Notes under the pieces: generated by a model
The model's database searches: none
The model's input: the letters and a program-made list of their open reading frames with translations, nothing else
Told to the model about the DNA's origin: nothing
Shown here: one piece after another, positions 5,158 through 12,695 of the stretch
Layout: each line of letters starts with the position of its first letter
Position numbering within the stretch: the first letter of the stretch is position 1
Made by a program: the position numbers and the translations under genes
Assembly: GCA_002448395.1 (NCBI GenBank)
Contig: DJXS01000078.1
Coordinates: 7,687-20,653 of the forward strand
Length of the DNA: 12,967 bases
From: Lachnospiraceae bacterium UBA6998
GTDB lineage: Bacteria; Bacillota; Clostridia; Lachnospirales; Lachnospiraceae
Reading direction: 5' to 3'

Positions 5158-6870
5158 TTACCTCCTGATCTTTTTCGTCGTTGTTTTCTCGAACGGCGTG
5201 TTTCTGAAGACGGTTCTCGTAATCTGTTTGTATGCCGGCAGCTGCTTGTTGAGTGAATCTATCTCATTCTGAATCTGTGTGTAGATGTTTTCCACACTGT
5301 CATTTGTCTCCGGATAGATTTCGGCGCATATTACGCCATCATCGGCAGAAACGACAACTTCACTGATGGAGTCAAACCGCAGCAGTTTTTCTTCCAGTTC
5401 CTCCGGAGAAACGTTTTCACCGTTTGATAATATGATCAGATTCTTCTTTCTTCCCGTCAGGAAGATGAAGCCGTCGCGGTCGATCCTTCCAAGGTCTCCT
5501 GTGTGATAGAAACCGTTTTCGTCTATCTTTTCCGCTTCTTCTCTGCTGCTATCAGACCCATCCGTATCGGAACTGCCGTGGTTCTCGGTTTTCTTCGTAT
5601 TATCGTAATAGCCGAGCATCACGTGAGGTCCGCGCACCAGCACTTCTCCATCCTGTGAGATGACTACTTCCGAGCCCGGAAGCGCAAGGCCTACGCTGCC
5701 ATCCCTTCGATAGTGATTTCTGTTCACTGCGGCAACCGGCGAGCATTCCGTCGTCCCATAGCCATTGAGGATCTCAATGCCAAGCTTTCGAAACTTCTCT
5801 ACGTAAAGCTTATCCAAAGGCGCGCCGCCGCAAATAATGTACTCCAGATTGCCGCCAAATCGGACGAGAACATCCTTAAAGAGACGCCGCCGGATATCGA
5901 TCCCGCAAGTCCTGAGCAGGTCAGATAAGAGCATGGCGGCTTTCATCTGCGTCTGCCTGCCGGTTTTGGCTGCCTCCTGCCTGATCTGCTTGTAAAAACT
6001 TTCCACGAACAGCGGTACCAGCATCATTGTCTGAGGACGCGCCGCTTTCAGCTCGGCGGGAATATACCTGAGTCCGCTGCTGATGTACACAGTGTGCCCA
6101 TAATGGAAGACCATCCATACGCCAACGATCAGTCCGAAGGCATGATGGAAAGGAAGAACTGTGTACGTATCGCCTTCGAGCACAAAAAGCTGACAACTGC
6201 CATTGATGTCCGAGGCAATGTTCCGGTGAGAGAGCATCACGGGTTTGCGCCTCCCGCTTGTACCGGAAGTAAAGAACATGCAGCACATTGCGTCTGCGTC
6301 CACAGTCATTTTGTCAAAATATTCCAAAACCGCACTGTCTTCCGGCACCGGTGCCGCTGCATAAGCCTCATCAAAAGAACAGCAATCCGGCATTTCTCCG
6401 GGCGCATCCAACGCTTTTTTGATCTTGGTTATCTTTTTACCGGCTTTAGCGGAATGGAGAATGAGACCGACGTCTGCGTCGCGGGCCGCCTGCAGCAGTT
6501 CCTCCTGCGACATGTCCTTATCTAAAGCTACCGCGACATTTCCGCTGCAGATGACTGCCATAAACATCACGAGCCAGTCGTAGCTGTTCTCGCCCAGGAT
6601 GCCGATATGAAGCGGAGCTGCCGGACAAGGAGCGTTCGGACAGTTATCCGGTTGAGGAAAAGCTGTCTGCCGTGCGGCGAGCCACTCCGCCGCGCTGCGC
6701 ACTTCTGCGCTAAACTCCAGATAAGTTTTGCGATAGCAGTTTCCTTTCCTGTCATAGTAAGCAAACGCGGTGTTATTTGCCTGCCCGCGCAGTTTGACTG
6801 CCATCATTTCGCATAAGGAGCCAATCTCAGGCAGCAGATCATATAAAGGATACGGACGATTCTTTTTCAT
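5158..6870 (-). CDS. Acyl-AMP ligase (ANL superfamily), loads the free ACP
   Basis: A 570-residue adenylate-forming enzyme similar to long-chain acyl-CoA synthetases. Motifs: FFTSGTSGRRKPVMLSH (199-215, A3-type P-loop, with TSG where TTG is common), NGYGTTECSP (369-378, A5), HTGDLGRIDRDGF (456-468, A7), TGRKKNLIILSNGENVSPEE (472-491, A8) and the C-terminal TTTKKIRR, where K567 aligns with the catalytic lysine of 'PTGKIxR'. Two segments look like insertions: a Pro/Cys-rich stretch at about 68-86 and a Ser/Asp/Glu-rich stretch at about 432-448. Start at 6870 overlaps the stop of the NRPS gene in ATGA, so translation is probably coupled. In context it should activate a carboxylic acid with ATP and transfer it to the neighbouring ACP. 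A CoA ligase role is not excluded; chain length cannot be read. Confidence 0.88.
   Translation of the reverse strand: MKKNRPYPLYDLLPEIGSLCEMMAVKLRGQANNTAFAYYDRKGNCYRKTYLEFSAEVRSAAEWLAARQTAFPQPDNCPNAPCPAAPLHIGILGENSYDWLVMFMAVICSGNVAVALDKDMSQEELLQAARDADVGLILHSAKAGKKITKIKKALDAPGEMPDCCSFDEAYAAAPVPEDSAVLEYFDKMTVDADAMCCMFFTSGTSGRRKPVMLSHRNIASDINGSCQLFVLEGDTYTVLPFHHAFGLIVGVWMVFHYGHTVYISSGLRYIPAELKAARPQTMMLVPLFVESFYKQIRQEAAKTGRQTQMKAAMLLSDLLRTCGIDIRRRLFKDVLVRFGGNLEYIICGGAPLDKLYVEKFRKLGIEILNGYGTTECSPVAAVNRNHYRRDGSVGLALPGSEVVISQDGEVLVRGPHVMLGYYDNTKKTENHGSSDTDGSDSSREEAEKIDENGFYHTGDLGRIDRDGFIFLTGRKKNLIILSNGENVSPEELEEKLLRFDSISEVVVSADDGVICAEIYPETNDSVENIYTQIQNEIDSLNKQLPAYKQITRTVFRNTPFEKTTTKKIRR
5161..5166 (-). 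promoter_or_regulatory. Ribosome binding site of the ACP gene inside the ligase's last codons
   Basis: AGGAGG is formed by the two final arginine codons of the ligase (AGG AGG, then TAA at 5160-5158), eight bases before the ACP start codon at 5152. This is a perfect Shine-Dalgarno sequence and confirms the ACP start. Confidence 0.85.
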
Positions 6871-9800
6871 ATCTTAAAATACCCCGATTCCCGGAAATAG
6901 CCGATGTATCCGGGCAGATAGTCTTCTCCGGCATCGATCCATGCAAATCCGAGCTTCTCTAAAAAGCGCACGGTATAGTCATTCCTGACATGGATTCCAC
7001 TGTCATACAGAAGCCGCCCGTCTGAACTGAGGTCGTTCTGCAGGCGCTCATAGATGTAGTTTCGATCCGGATCCGACATCGTCTTTTCAAGTGCTTCGCT
7101 GAAGTGCTCCGCATCAGTCGTTTCAATCTGAATATCCATGCCGCGCAATATTTGGACCATTCGATCAAAATAGAGCGGTTTATTGCTGTAAAGATGGAAG
7201 ACCGATTGATCCTTCCCCGCGTTCTGCGCGATCAGCACGATTCCCTCAGCGGTAAGGTCCACGGGAGAGAACTCCGCATACAGCGGCAGCAGATAATCCG
7301 GGAACATCCCAAATTCCAGAATAGCCTTCATTCTGCCAAGGAATGAGTTGCTTTCATAGTTGGGCTGGAATCGGAAGTCGCCGGTCCGGTTGGTCAGGTT
7401 TCCGACACGGACGACAGCTGCTGAGATCCTTTCTTCAAGGACAGCATCCAGAACCAGCCGCTCCGCCTCGAATTTGCTCCGGACGTAAACATTGCCCAGC
7501 GGCTGGCCGGCGTACAGGCAGGTCTCGTCAAATGTGATCTCTTTGTCCGGGTCTGTAATATCGAACGCGTCGGCAAATGTATTTCCGCTTACGCTGATCG
7601 TCGAAATGTGGATCAGCTTCGCGCCTGTCCGGGACGCGTAATCGATGACGTTTGCTGTGCCCTTCACATTGATCCTGTCAAAATAGTCATATGGCCCGTA
7701 ATGCTTGACAGTGGCAGCAGTATGGATGATCGTGCCCACATCAGAGGGCAGGCCGTACATCACATCGCTTTCTGAGGGAAGGATCTCCATTTTACCCAGA
7801 GATTCCAGCTCACCGCAGACCGGGATAATGCGGTCACTGATCAGGGAATCATAAATATCGCCGAAATACCAGTGGAGCTGTTTTATAAGCCGGTCCTTAG
7901 CGGCCTCGGCGCTGTCCCCGCGGACAAGACAATAGACCTTGCACCCGGTCTTCTCAAGAAGAGAGCGCAGGACATGCGCGCCAAGGAAACCGGTCGCGCC
8001 GGTAAGAAATACATTCCCGAGTTCGCGAGGCTGAATTTCAATAGTATCGCCGGATGCGTTCCCGCGGAGCAGCACCTCATATTTTGTGAACTGCGCTTTG
8101 TCAAGCTCCTCACTGCGGTCAGCAGTGTTTTCTATATGACCGGCCAGTTCCTTCACACTGGGATAATCAAACACGTCCTGCAGCTTGAACAGGATTCCCT
8201 GTTCATGGGCATGTGCTGCGTAAGCGACCGCACCGAGGCTGTCCCCGCCGGCTTCAAAGAAATTGTCGAGAATGCCGATTCTCCCTATCCGCAGGATCTT
8301 AGCCGCGATCGCGCACAGTTTTTTCTCGGTTTCTGTCTGCGGGGCAACATATTCCGCCTCTGCCAGATGGGCTCCTTTTACATCAGGGAGCACTTTCCGG
8401 TCGATCTTGCCGCTGGGTGTCAGGGGCATTTTTTCAAGCCGGACAAAGAAATTCGGCACCATATACTGTGTGAGTTTGCGGGACAAATGCCTTCTGAGTT
8501 CTTTTTCATCTACAGGCTCGTCGGAAACATAGTACCCGACCAGATACTGCCTGCCGTCCGGCGCTTTTTTGGCTGCTGCTGCGGAAATGCCGACTCCCGG
8601 AAACTCCGACATGCCGGACTCGATCTCTCCAAGCTCGATCCGAAGTCCGCGGATCTTGACCTGTGTGTCGATACGGCCGAGATGCTCGATCGTCCCGTCC
8701 GTCCTCCATTTCGCCAGGTCTCCCGTGTGGTACATTTTGGCACCGTGCCCCTCGTACAGGCCGTAAAAAGGGTTGTCGACGAACTTCTGCGCTGTGAGCT
8801 CGGGAAGATTAAGATATCCGGCTCCGACGCCGTCACCGCCGATGCACAGTTCTCCTGCAGTTCCAAGCGGCAGCAGTTCGTCCTTGGGATCCAGAATATA
8901 GATCTGTGTATTCGCGATCGGCGTTCCGACATGTATATCATTCGCGCTTTCGACCTTCGCGATCGTCGAATACACGGTTGTCTCTGCAGGACCGTAGTCA
9001 TTAAATATGTCAGCCTTGCTGATCTGGCGAATCTGTGTCACAACATGGTCCAGAAGGGGCTCCCCGCCCAGGATCACGGTTTGAAGATCGGAGACGAACT
9101 GCTCTTTACCTCCAAGATCCATCAAAAGCTTAAGTCTGGACGGCGTAGTCGAGAGCAGATCGGGTTTCTCCCTGCGGCAGAGCTGTGTGAGCAATACAGG
9201 ATTTGTGCACTCCTCTTTGTCAGCGAGGATGATCGTCATTCCGGAAGTGAGCGACACAAACAGATCCATGATAAAAATGTCAAATACCATGTTTGTGATG
9301 GACAGAGCTTTCTTCTCATTCCGGAACTCTTTGCTGATCGGATTGAACTTATTGCGAAGGCAGTAGTTTACAACGTTTCGGTGATAGATGCCCAGTCCTT
9401 TAGGTTTGCCGGTCGATCCGGAAGTATAGACCATGTAGCAGAGATCATCGCCTGCAGAGACGCAGTACGGCTCTTTTACGTCCGGATCCGGCACTGAACT
9501 GAGGAACACGGATCCAAGATCTTCGAATTCAGCCGTATTCTGTCCATACTTAGCTAAACTTTCCGCGTTGTAGCCGAATGTATAGATATGCCTGGGCTGC
9601 GCGTCCTCCAGAATGCTGCCAATGCGCTCTGCGGGATAGGACGGATCGATATACAGGAAGGCGCCGCCTGCCTTAAGTATTCCCAGCATCGCGGCGATGA
9701 TGCGCCAGTCTCTCTCTGCGATGATCGCCACAATATTGTTTCTGCCGACACCCTTTTTGCGCAGGTCGGAGGCTGCTGTATTTGCAAGGCTGTTCAATTC

Positions 9801-11252
9801 CCTGTAGGTCAGTCTTGTATCCCTGAACACCAATGCAGTCTCTTCAGGCGTTTCATTCACCTGACGGAGGAGCACTTCAAGGATACTCTTTGTTCTGTCA
9901 TACGGCACACTTGTGTCGTTGAAATCCCGCAGCAGAAGAGCCCTTTCTTCATCGGGCACTATTTTGACAGATTCAAGAGACCGCTCCGGGCTGTCAACGA
10001 TCTGCCTGAGCAGGTGAATAACGCGCTTTAGCATGAGCTCGGCTTCCAGCCCGTCAGGGAACAATTCTGTCTGATAGTCCAAAGTGATCGTTGCGGTCTG
10101 CGCGCCGTCCCTGTTATCGACGTGGATAGTCAGAGGGACCTCGCTGTATCCGCTGAAGTACCACTTCGTCCGCGCGCCTGTCTCCGTGACGGCGTTCTGG
10201 TAACTGATCATGACGTCGTAAAGGCTGCTTCCGGTTCCGCCGTGCTCCTTTATGGCTTTAGTGATGTCAGCATAGGCGTACTTCTGGTGACGGAAGATCT
10301 TCTTGTGCGTTTCTGTGATCCGGTCCAGAAGCTCCTTGACAGATTCGGATCTGTGCATCTCCAGTGTCAGGGGCAAAGTAGAGACGAACATGCCCTCCGT
10401 TTTCTTCTCCGCTATACTGCTCCTGCCAAGGACCAGCATTCCGGTAGTCGCGGACGCATTTTCGCGGTCGACTTTCATCAGGTAGATATGAATGGCAGCC
10501 TCGAGAAGGACAGAATAGCTCAGCCCGTTCTCTTCGCAGTATAGTGTTAACTTTCTGTGGAGCTGTTCCGGAATACGGGAGCTGATTCTCTTAGCCTGCG
10601 GGTCTCTACCTGACCGGCTGCGCTGTTTGATAAGGGAAGGCTGAGGCGGCGCAGCGTATTTATCTTCCCAAAACGCCTTGTCTTTTTGGAAGCGGGAGGA
10701 TGTTCTGTATTTTGCCTCGGATCGGATAAAATCGCGGTAGTCGGGGGCAGACATCGACGCGGGGGCTTCGGGATCTGCATTTGCGGCAGCTTCCATGTCC
10801 CTGTAGATCCGGTCGATTTCTCTGACAAGAAGTGAGAAGGACCATGCGTCCGTAATGATATGGCTTAACAGCGCAAGGACACCTGTTCCCTGCCCGTCTA
10901 TGTGGAAAATCGTGAACTTGTATAAAGGTGAATCGTAATCTGTAACCGGAGTGGCAGCAGCCTTTTGTGCGTACGCGTCCATGGCCTGCTCGTCAGAAAA
11001 ACGCACCGCATCGATCACAGGTATGTCAGATTCTTCAATATATTGCTGAACGGGCTGTGTCCGCGCTATCCGGATGCGTAGTGCGCTATTCTCCAGAACA
11101 ACTGTCCTAAGGGCCCGGCGCAGCCGCTGCTCGTCCAAAAACCGATCAAAAAACACCGCTCCGCACTGGTTCGCGATAGCGGTATTCTCATAAAACATAT
11201 GCAGATTCCAAATGTTCTGCTGTGGTGTTGTAAGACTGAGTAGTTCTTTCAT
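6867..11252 (-). CDS. Single-module non-ribosomal peptide synthetase, C-A-T-R with terminal thioester reductase
   Basis: A 1461-residue enzyme. Domains: condensation about 1-430 (LTTPQQNIW at 7-15; active site SHIITDAW at 130-137); adenylation about 455-955 (YTSGSTGKPKG at 609-619, NDYGPAETT at 751-759, YHTGDL at 841-846, catalytic K949 in PSGKIDR); carrier about 970-1040 with S1005 in GGDSL; thioester reductase about 1075-1461 with TGATGFLG (1084-1091) for NAD(P)H and Y1256-x3-K1260. Start at 11252 is chosen because GGAG at 11260-11263 stands seven bases before it; the frame is open to 11333, but that crosses the predicted promoter. With the ligase and ACP it should make an N-acyl amino aldehyde or alcohol. 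Single- and two-module NRPSs ending in a reductase are known from gut Clostridia and give protease-inhibiting peptide aldehydes and pyrazinones. The condensation motif deviates from HHxxxDG (first His is Ser, Gly is Ala), but the catalytic second His (H131) is kept. Adenylation-pocket residues are listed in the findings. Confidence 0.93.
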   Translation of the reverse strand: MKELLSLTTPQQNIWNLHMFYENTAIANQCGAVFFDRFLDEQRLRRALRTVVLENSALRIRIARTQPVQQYIEESDIPVIDAVRFSDEQAMDAYAQKAAATPVTDYDSPLYKFTIFHIDGQGTGVLALLSHIITDAWSFSLLVREIDRIYRDMEAAANADPEAPASMSAPDYRDFIRSEAKYRTSSRFQKDKAFWEDKYAAPPQPSLIKQRSRSGRDPQAKRISSRIPEQLHRKLTLYCEENGLSYSVLLEAAIHIYLMKVDRENASATTGMLVLGRSSIAEKKTEGMFVSTLPLTLEMHRSESVKELLDRITETHKKIFRHQKYAYADITKAIKEHGGTGSSLYDVMISYQNAVTETGARTKWYFSGYSEVPLTIHVDNRDGAQTATITLDYQTELFPDGLEAELMLKRVIHLLRQIVDSPERSLESVKIVPDEERALLLRDFNDTSVPYDRTKSILEVLLRQVNETPEETALVFRDTRLTYRELNSLANTAASDLRKKGVGRNNIVAIIAERDWRIIAAMLGILKAGGAFLYIDPSYPAERIGSILEDAQPRHIYTFGYNAESLAKYGQNTAEFEDLGSVFLSSVPDPDVKEPYCVSAGDDLCYMVYTSGSTGKPKGLGIYHRNVVNYCLRNKFNPISKEFRNEKKALSITNMVFDIFIMDLFVSLTSGMTIILADKEECTNPVLLTQLCRREKPDLLSTTPSRLKLLMDLGGKEQFVSDLQTVILGGEPLLDHVVTQIRQISKADIFNDYGPAETTVYSTIAKVESANDIHVGTPIANTQIYILDPKDELLPLGTAGELCIGGDGVGAGYLNLPELTAQKFVDNPFYGLYEGHGAKMYHTGDLAKWRTDGTIEHLGRIDTQVKIRGLRIELGEIESGMSEFPGVGISAAAAKKAPDGRQYLVGYYVSDEPVDEKELRRHLSRKLTQYMVPNFFVRLEKMPLTPSGKIDRKVLPDVKGAHLAEAEYVAPQTETEKKLCAIAAKILRIGRIGILDNFFEAGGDSLGAVAYAAHAHEQGILFKLQDVFDYPSVKELAGHIENTADRSEELDKAQFTKYEVLLRGNASGDTIEIQPRELGNVFLTGATGFLGAHVLRSLLEKTGCKVYCLVRGDSAEAAKDRLIKQLHWYFGDIYDSLISDRIIPVCGELESLGKMEILPSESDVMYGLPSDVGTIIHTAATVKHYGPYDYFDRINVKGTANVIDYASRTGAKLIHISTISVSGNTFADAFDITDPDKEITFDETCLYAGQPLGNVYVRSKFEAERLVLDAVLEERISAAVVRVGNLTNRTGDFRFQPNYESNSFLGRMKAILEFGMFPDYLLPLYAEFSPVDLTAEGIVLIAQNAGKDQSVFHLYSNKPLYFDRMVQILRGMDIQIETTDAEHFSEALEKTMSDPDRNYIYERLQNDLSSDGRLLYDSGIHVRNDYTVRFLEKLGFAWIDAGEDYLPGYIGYFRESGYFKI

Positions 11253-11307
11253 GCATTTACTCCGTAATTCGGTCTTGCTTTTTTCGTTTCGTTTCGAAGT
11301 TTTGCCT

Positions 11308-11337
11308 ATTATAGCCCCATACGGAGATTTCAATCAA
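11308..11337 (-). promoter_or_regulatory. Promoter of the NRPS operon
   Basis: On the minus strand TTGATT (11337-11332) and a perfect TATAAT (11313-11308) are separated by 18 bases. Transcription would begin near 11300, leaving a leader of about 50 bases before the GTAAATGC start region at 11252. No clear operator palindrome is seen around it. Confidence 0.7.
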
Positions 11338-11387
11338 TCTTCTTTTCCGCTTTGTACCCAAAACAGACCATAACAATACGATATCTA

Positions 11388-11396
11388 TGGTATATT
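11388..11396 (+). promoter_or_regulatory. Extended -10 promoter candidate for the aminopeptidase remnant
   Basis: TGGTATATT on the plus strand is an extended -10 (TGn followed by TATATT). No good -35 is found at the proper distance. It lies 47 bases upstream of the remnant ORF at 11443 and back to back with the NRPS promoter, so the region 11300-11400 is a divergent promoter region. Transcripts from here could also reach pgeF. Confidence 0.4.
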
Positions 11397-11442
11397 AAAT
11401 ACACCTCAAGACCGACAAATCCCAATATGGAGGAAATATAAT

Positions 11443-11502
11443 ATGGCAACAGAAAAAATGTACGACAAACTGGCGCAGCTCGTGGTGCGCAAAGGGGCTT
11501 AA
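11443..11502 (+). pseudogene. N-terminal remnant of an M29-type aminopeptidase, cut by the repeat
   Basis: GGAGG at 11429-11433 is followed by an ATG and 19 codons encoding MATEKMYDKLAQLVVRKGA, then TAA. The sequence fits the first residues of clostridial M29 (AmpS/PepS) aminopeptidases, which as I recall begin with '.ekm..kyA.LiVkvGaNVqkGQ'. The frame ends exactly where the dispersed repeat begins: the stop codon takes its last two bases from the repeat's leading AAACC. The rest of the gene is not in the window. With only 19 codons the family call is moderate; the good ribosome binding site and the upstream promoter-like sequence support a former gene start. Confidence 0.5.
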
Positions 11503-11657
11503 ACCGACCTCTGGGGTAGTTTGTCCCCACCTGGGGATTTTAATCGACCTCTGGGGTAGTTTGTCCCCACTTGGGGACAAACTACCCCAGAGGTCGAGAG
11601 GTCGACAGAGGTCCAGAGATCGAGGTCGCCCAAAGACCGAGAGGTCGCACGTCGAGG
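11501..11657. repeat. Dispersed repeat block with a 26-bp perfect palindrome and an AGAGGTCG tail
   Basis: Reverse cores at 11506-11516 and 11546-11556 and a forward core at 11585-11595. The second and third form a perfect inverted repeat with arms 11544-11569 and 11572-11597 and a two-base loop (CT). From 11589 to about 11657 follow imperfect tandem copies of AGAGGTCG, the end of the unit. The block fills the space between the aminopeptidase remnant and pgeF. Confidence 0.9.
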
Positions 11658-11681
11658 TTCCACTGAAAGAGAGGACACTAA

Positions 11682-12425
11682 ATGAATCACTATTTTACCT
11701 TTGACAGGATCAACAATGAGAGAATCCTGTCGTTTTATTCGCGTAAACCGCTCGATTTTGGCGGCGCGGCGCTGGAAGCAGAAGGCAGAAAGAGTCTGAT
11801 CGAGTCGATCGAGGCCGATTTCGGATATAAATTCCGCACTGTCAAGCAGTGTACCAAACAGGTTCACGGGGACAGAGTGGTCATTGTGGATGAACAGAGT
11901 CTGAACGAGGAGACCGGACCGGCGGACGGCCTTCTCACAGACCTCCGGGGAGTCGCGCTGGAAATCCATACGGCGGACTGCCAGAGCGTTTTCCTCTATG
12001 ATCCGGTGCGAAATGTGATCGGAAACGTACACAGCGGGTGGAAGGGAACTGTGCAGAAGATTGCCCCAAAGGCGGCGCAGATCATGATGGATCACTACGG
12101 CAGCAGGCCGCAGGACATCGAAATCTACATCAATCCCAGTATTCTGCAATGCTGCTTTGAGATAGAAGATGATGTGGTCAAGCAGTTCGCCGCCATAGTG
12201 GATGTGTCAAAATACTGCCGCAAGGACCGCATAGTCGACGGCAGACAGAAGTATTTCATGGACACAACTGCAGTCAACAGGGACCTTCTGGCCGAACTGG
12301 GCATTCCGAAGGAAAACATCTTCCTGAGTGGCGTGTGCACGATGTGCGGCCATAAAGAATACCATTCCTACAGGGGCGACCATCACGTGACCGGACGTAA
12401 CGGTTCGATGATCTGCCTGAAGTGA
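11682..12425 (+). CDS. pgeF: PgeF / YfiH family protein (polyphenol oxidase family, purine nucleoside phosphorylase activity)
   Basis: A 247-residue protein of the DUF152 (Cu-oxidase_4) family, usual length about 240-270. Motifs in order: KQVHGD (59-64, H62), ADGLLTD (81-87), HTADCQSVFLYD (96-107, C100), GNVHSGWKGT (114-123, H117), NPSILQCCFEI (151-161, counterpart of 'GPSIGpccYEV'), VCTMC (218-222), HSYRGD and TGRN. The H62/C100/H117 set is the expected metal site. Family members act as purine nucleoside phosphorylases and adenosine deaminases, and YfiH in Escherichia coli has been linked to peptidoglycan composition editing. GAGAGG at 11669-11674 sets the start. The gene is intact and flanked on both sides by repeat blocks with palindromes; no own promoter is visible apart from the candidate near 11390. 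Confidence 0.88.
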   Translation: MNHYFTFDRINNERILSFYSRKPLDFGGAALEAEGRKSLIESIEADFGYKFRTVKQCTKQVHGDRVVIVDEQSLNEETGPADGLLTDLRGVALEIHTADCQSVFLYDPVRNVIGNVHSGWKGTVQKIAPKAAQIMMDHYGSRPQDIEIYINPSILQCCFEIEDDVVKQFAAIVDVSKYCRKDRIVDGRQKYFMDTTAVNRDLLAELGIPKENIFLSGVCTMCGHKEYHSYRGDHHVTGRNGSMICLK

Positions 12426-12433
12426 TTTTTGCT

Positions 12434-12606
12434 TAAATCGACCTCTGGGGTAGTTTGTCCCCACTTGGGGACAAACTACCCCAGAGGTCGATTTAGCCCG
12501 AGGTTGAGTTTTTCCACAGATGGGGACAAACTACCCCAGAGGTCGATTTAGCCAGAGGTCGATTTAGCCCCAAGTGGGGACAAACTACCCCAGAGGTCAG
12601 AGGTCG
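12434..12606. repeat. Dispersed repeat block with a 30-bp perfect palindrome
   Basis: A reverse core at 12440-12450 and forward cores at 12479-12489, 12534-12544 and 12588-12598. The first two form a perfect inverted repeat with 30-bp arms (12434-12463, 12466-12495) and a two-base loop (CT). The linker to the third unit contains TTTTCCACA (12510-12518). Shorter pieces such as AGAGGTCGATTTAGCC recur between the last units. It begins eight bases after the pgeF stop; the palindrome may form a strong transcript hairpin, but no T-run follows it. Confidence 0.9.
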
Positions 12607-12640
12607 AGTTTTTCGCGGAAAAATCATGAAATTAAAAAAA

Positions 12641-12677
12641 GCCTTGCAGCGTTTAGCTATCGCTGCAAGGCTTTTTT
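12641..12677. terminator. Rho-independent terminator, likely bidirectional
   Basis: GCCTTGCAGCG (12641-12651) and CGCTGCAAGGC (12661-12671) form a perfect 11-bp stem with a 9-base loop. It is followed by TTTTTT (12672-12677) and preceded by seven A, so it works on either strand. It lies between the converging pgeF and ABC ATPase genes. Confidence 0.93.
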
Positions 12678-12695
12678 GATGCCGTAAATCAGTAT

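Noticed and set aside
7872..9497. A 541-codon open frame on the plus strand
   Set aside because: It lies wholly antisense to the NRPS gene, has no ribosome binding site or recognisable domain, and is explained by codon bias of the minus-strand gene.
11253..11333. Longer NRPS start at 11333 adding 27 residues
   Set aside because: The extension runs through the predicted -10 element and its ATG lacks a ribosome binding site, while GGAG stands at the right distance before 11252; the condensation domain begins at once after the chosen start.
883..12606. Short peptides with TNYPRGRF or NHPRGRF motifs in several frames
   Set aside because: They are translations of the dispersed repeat. No ribosome binding site or consistent frame supports them as genes.
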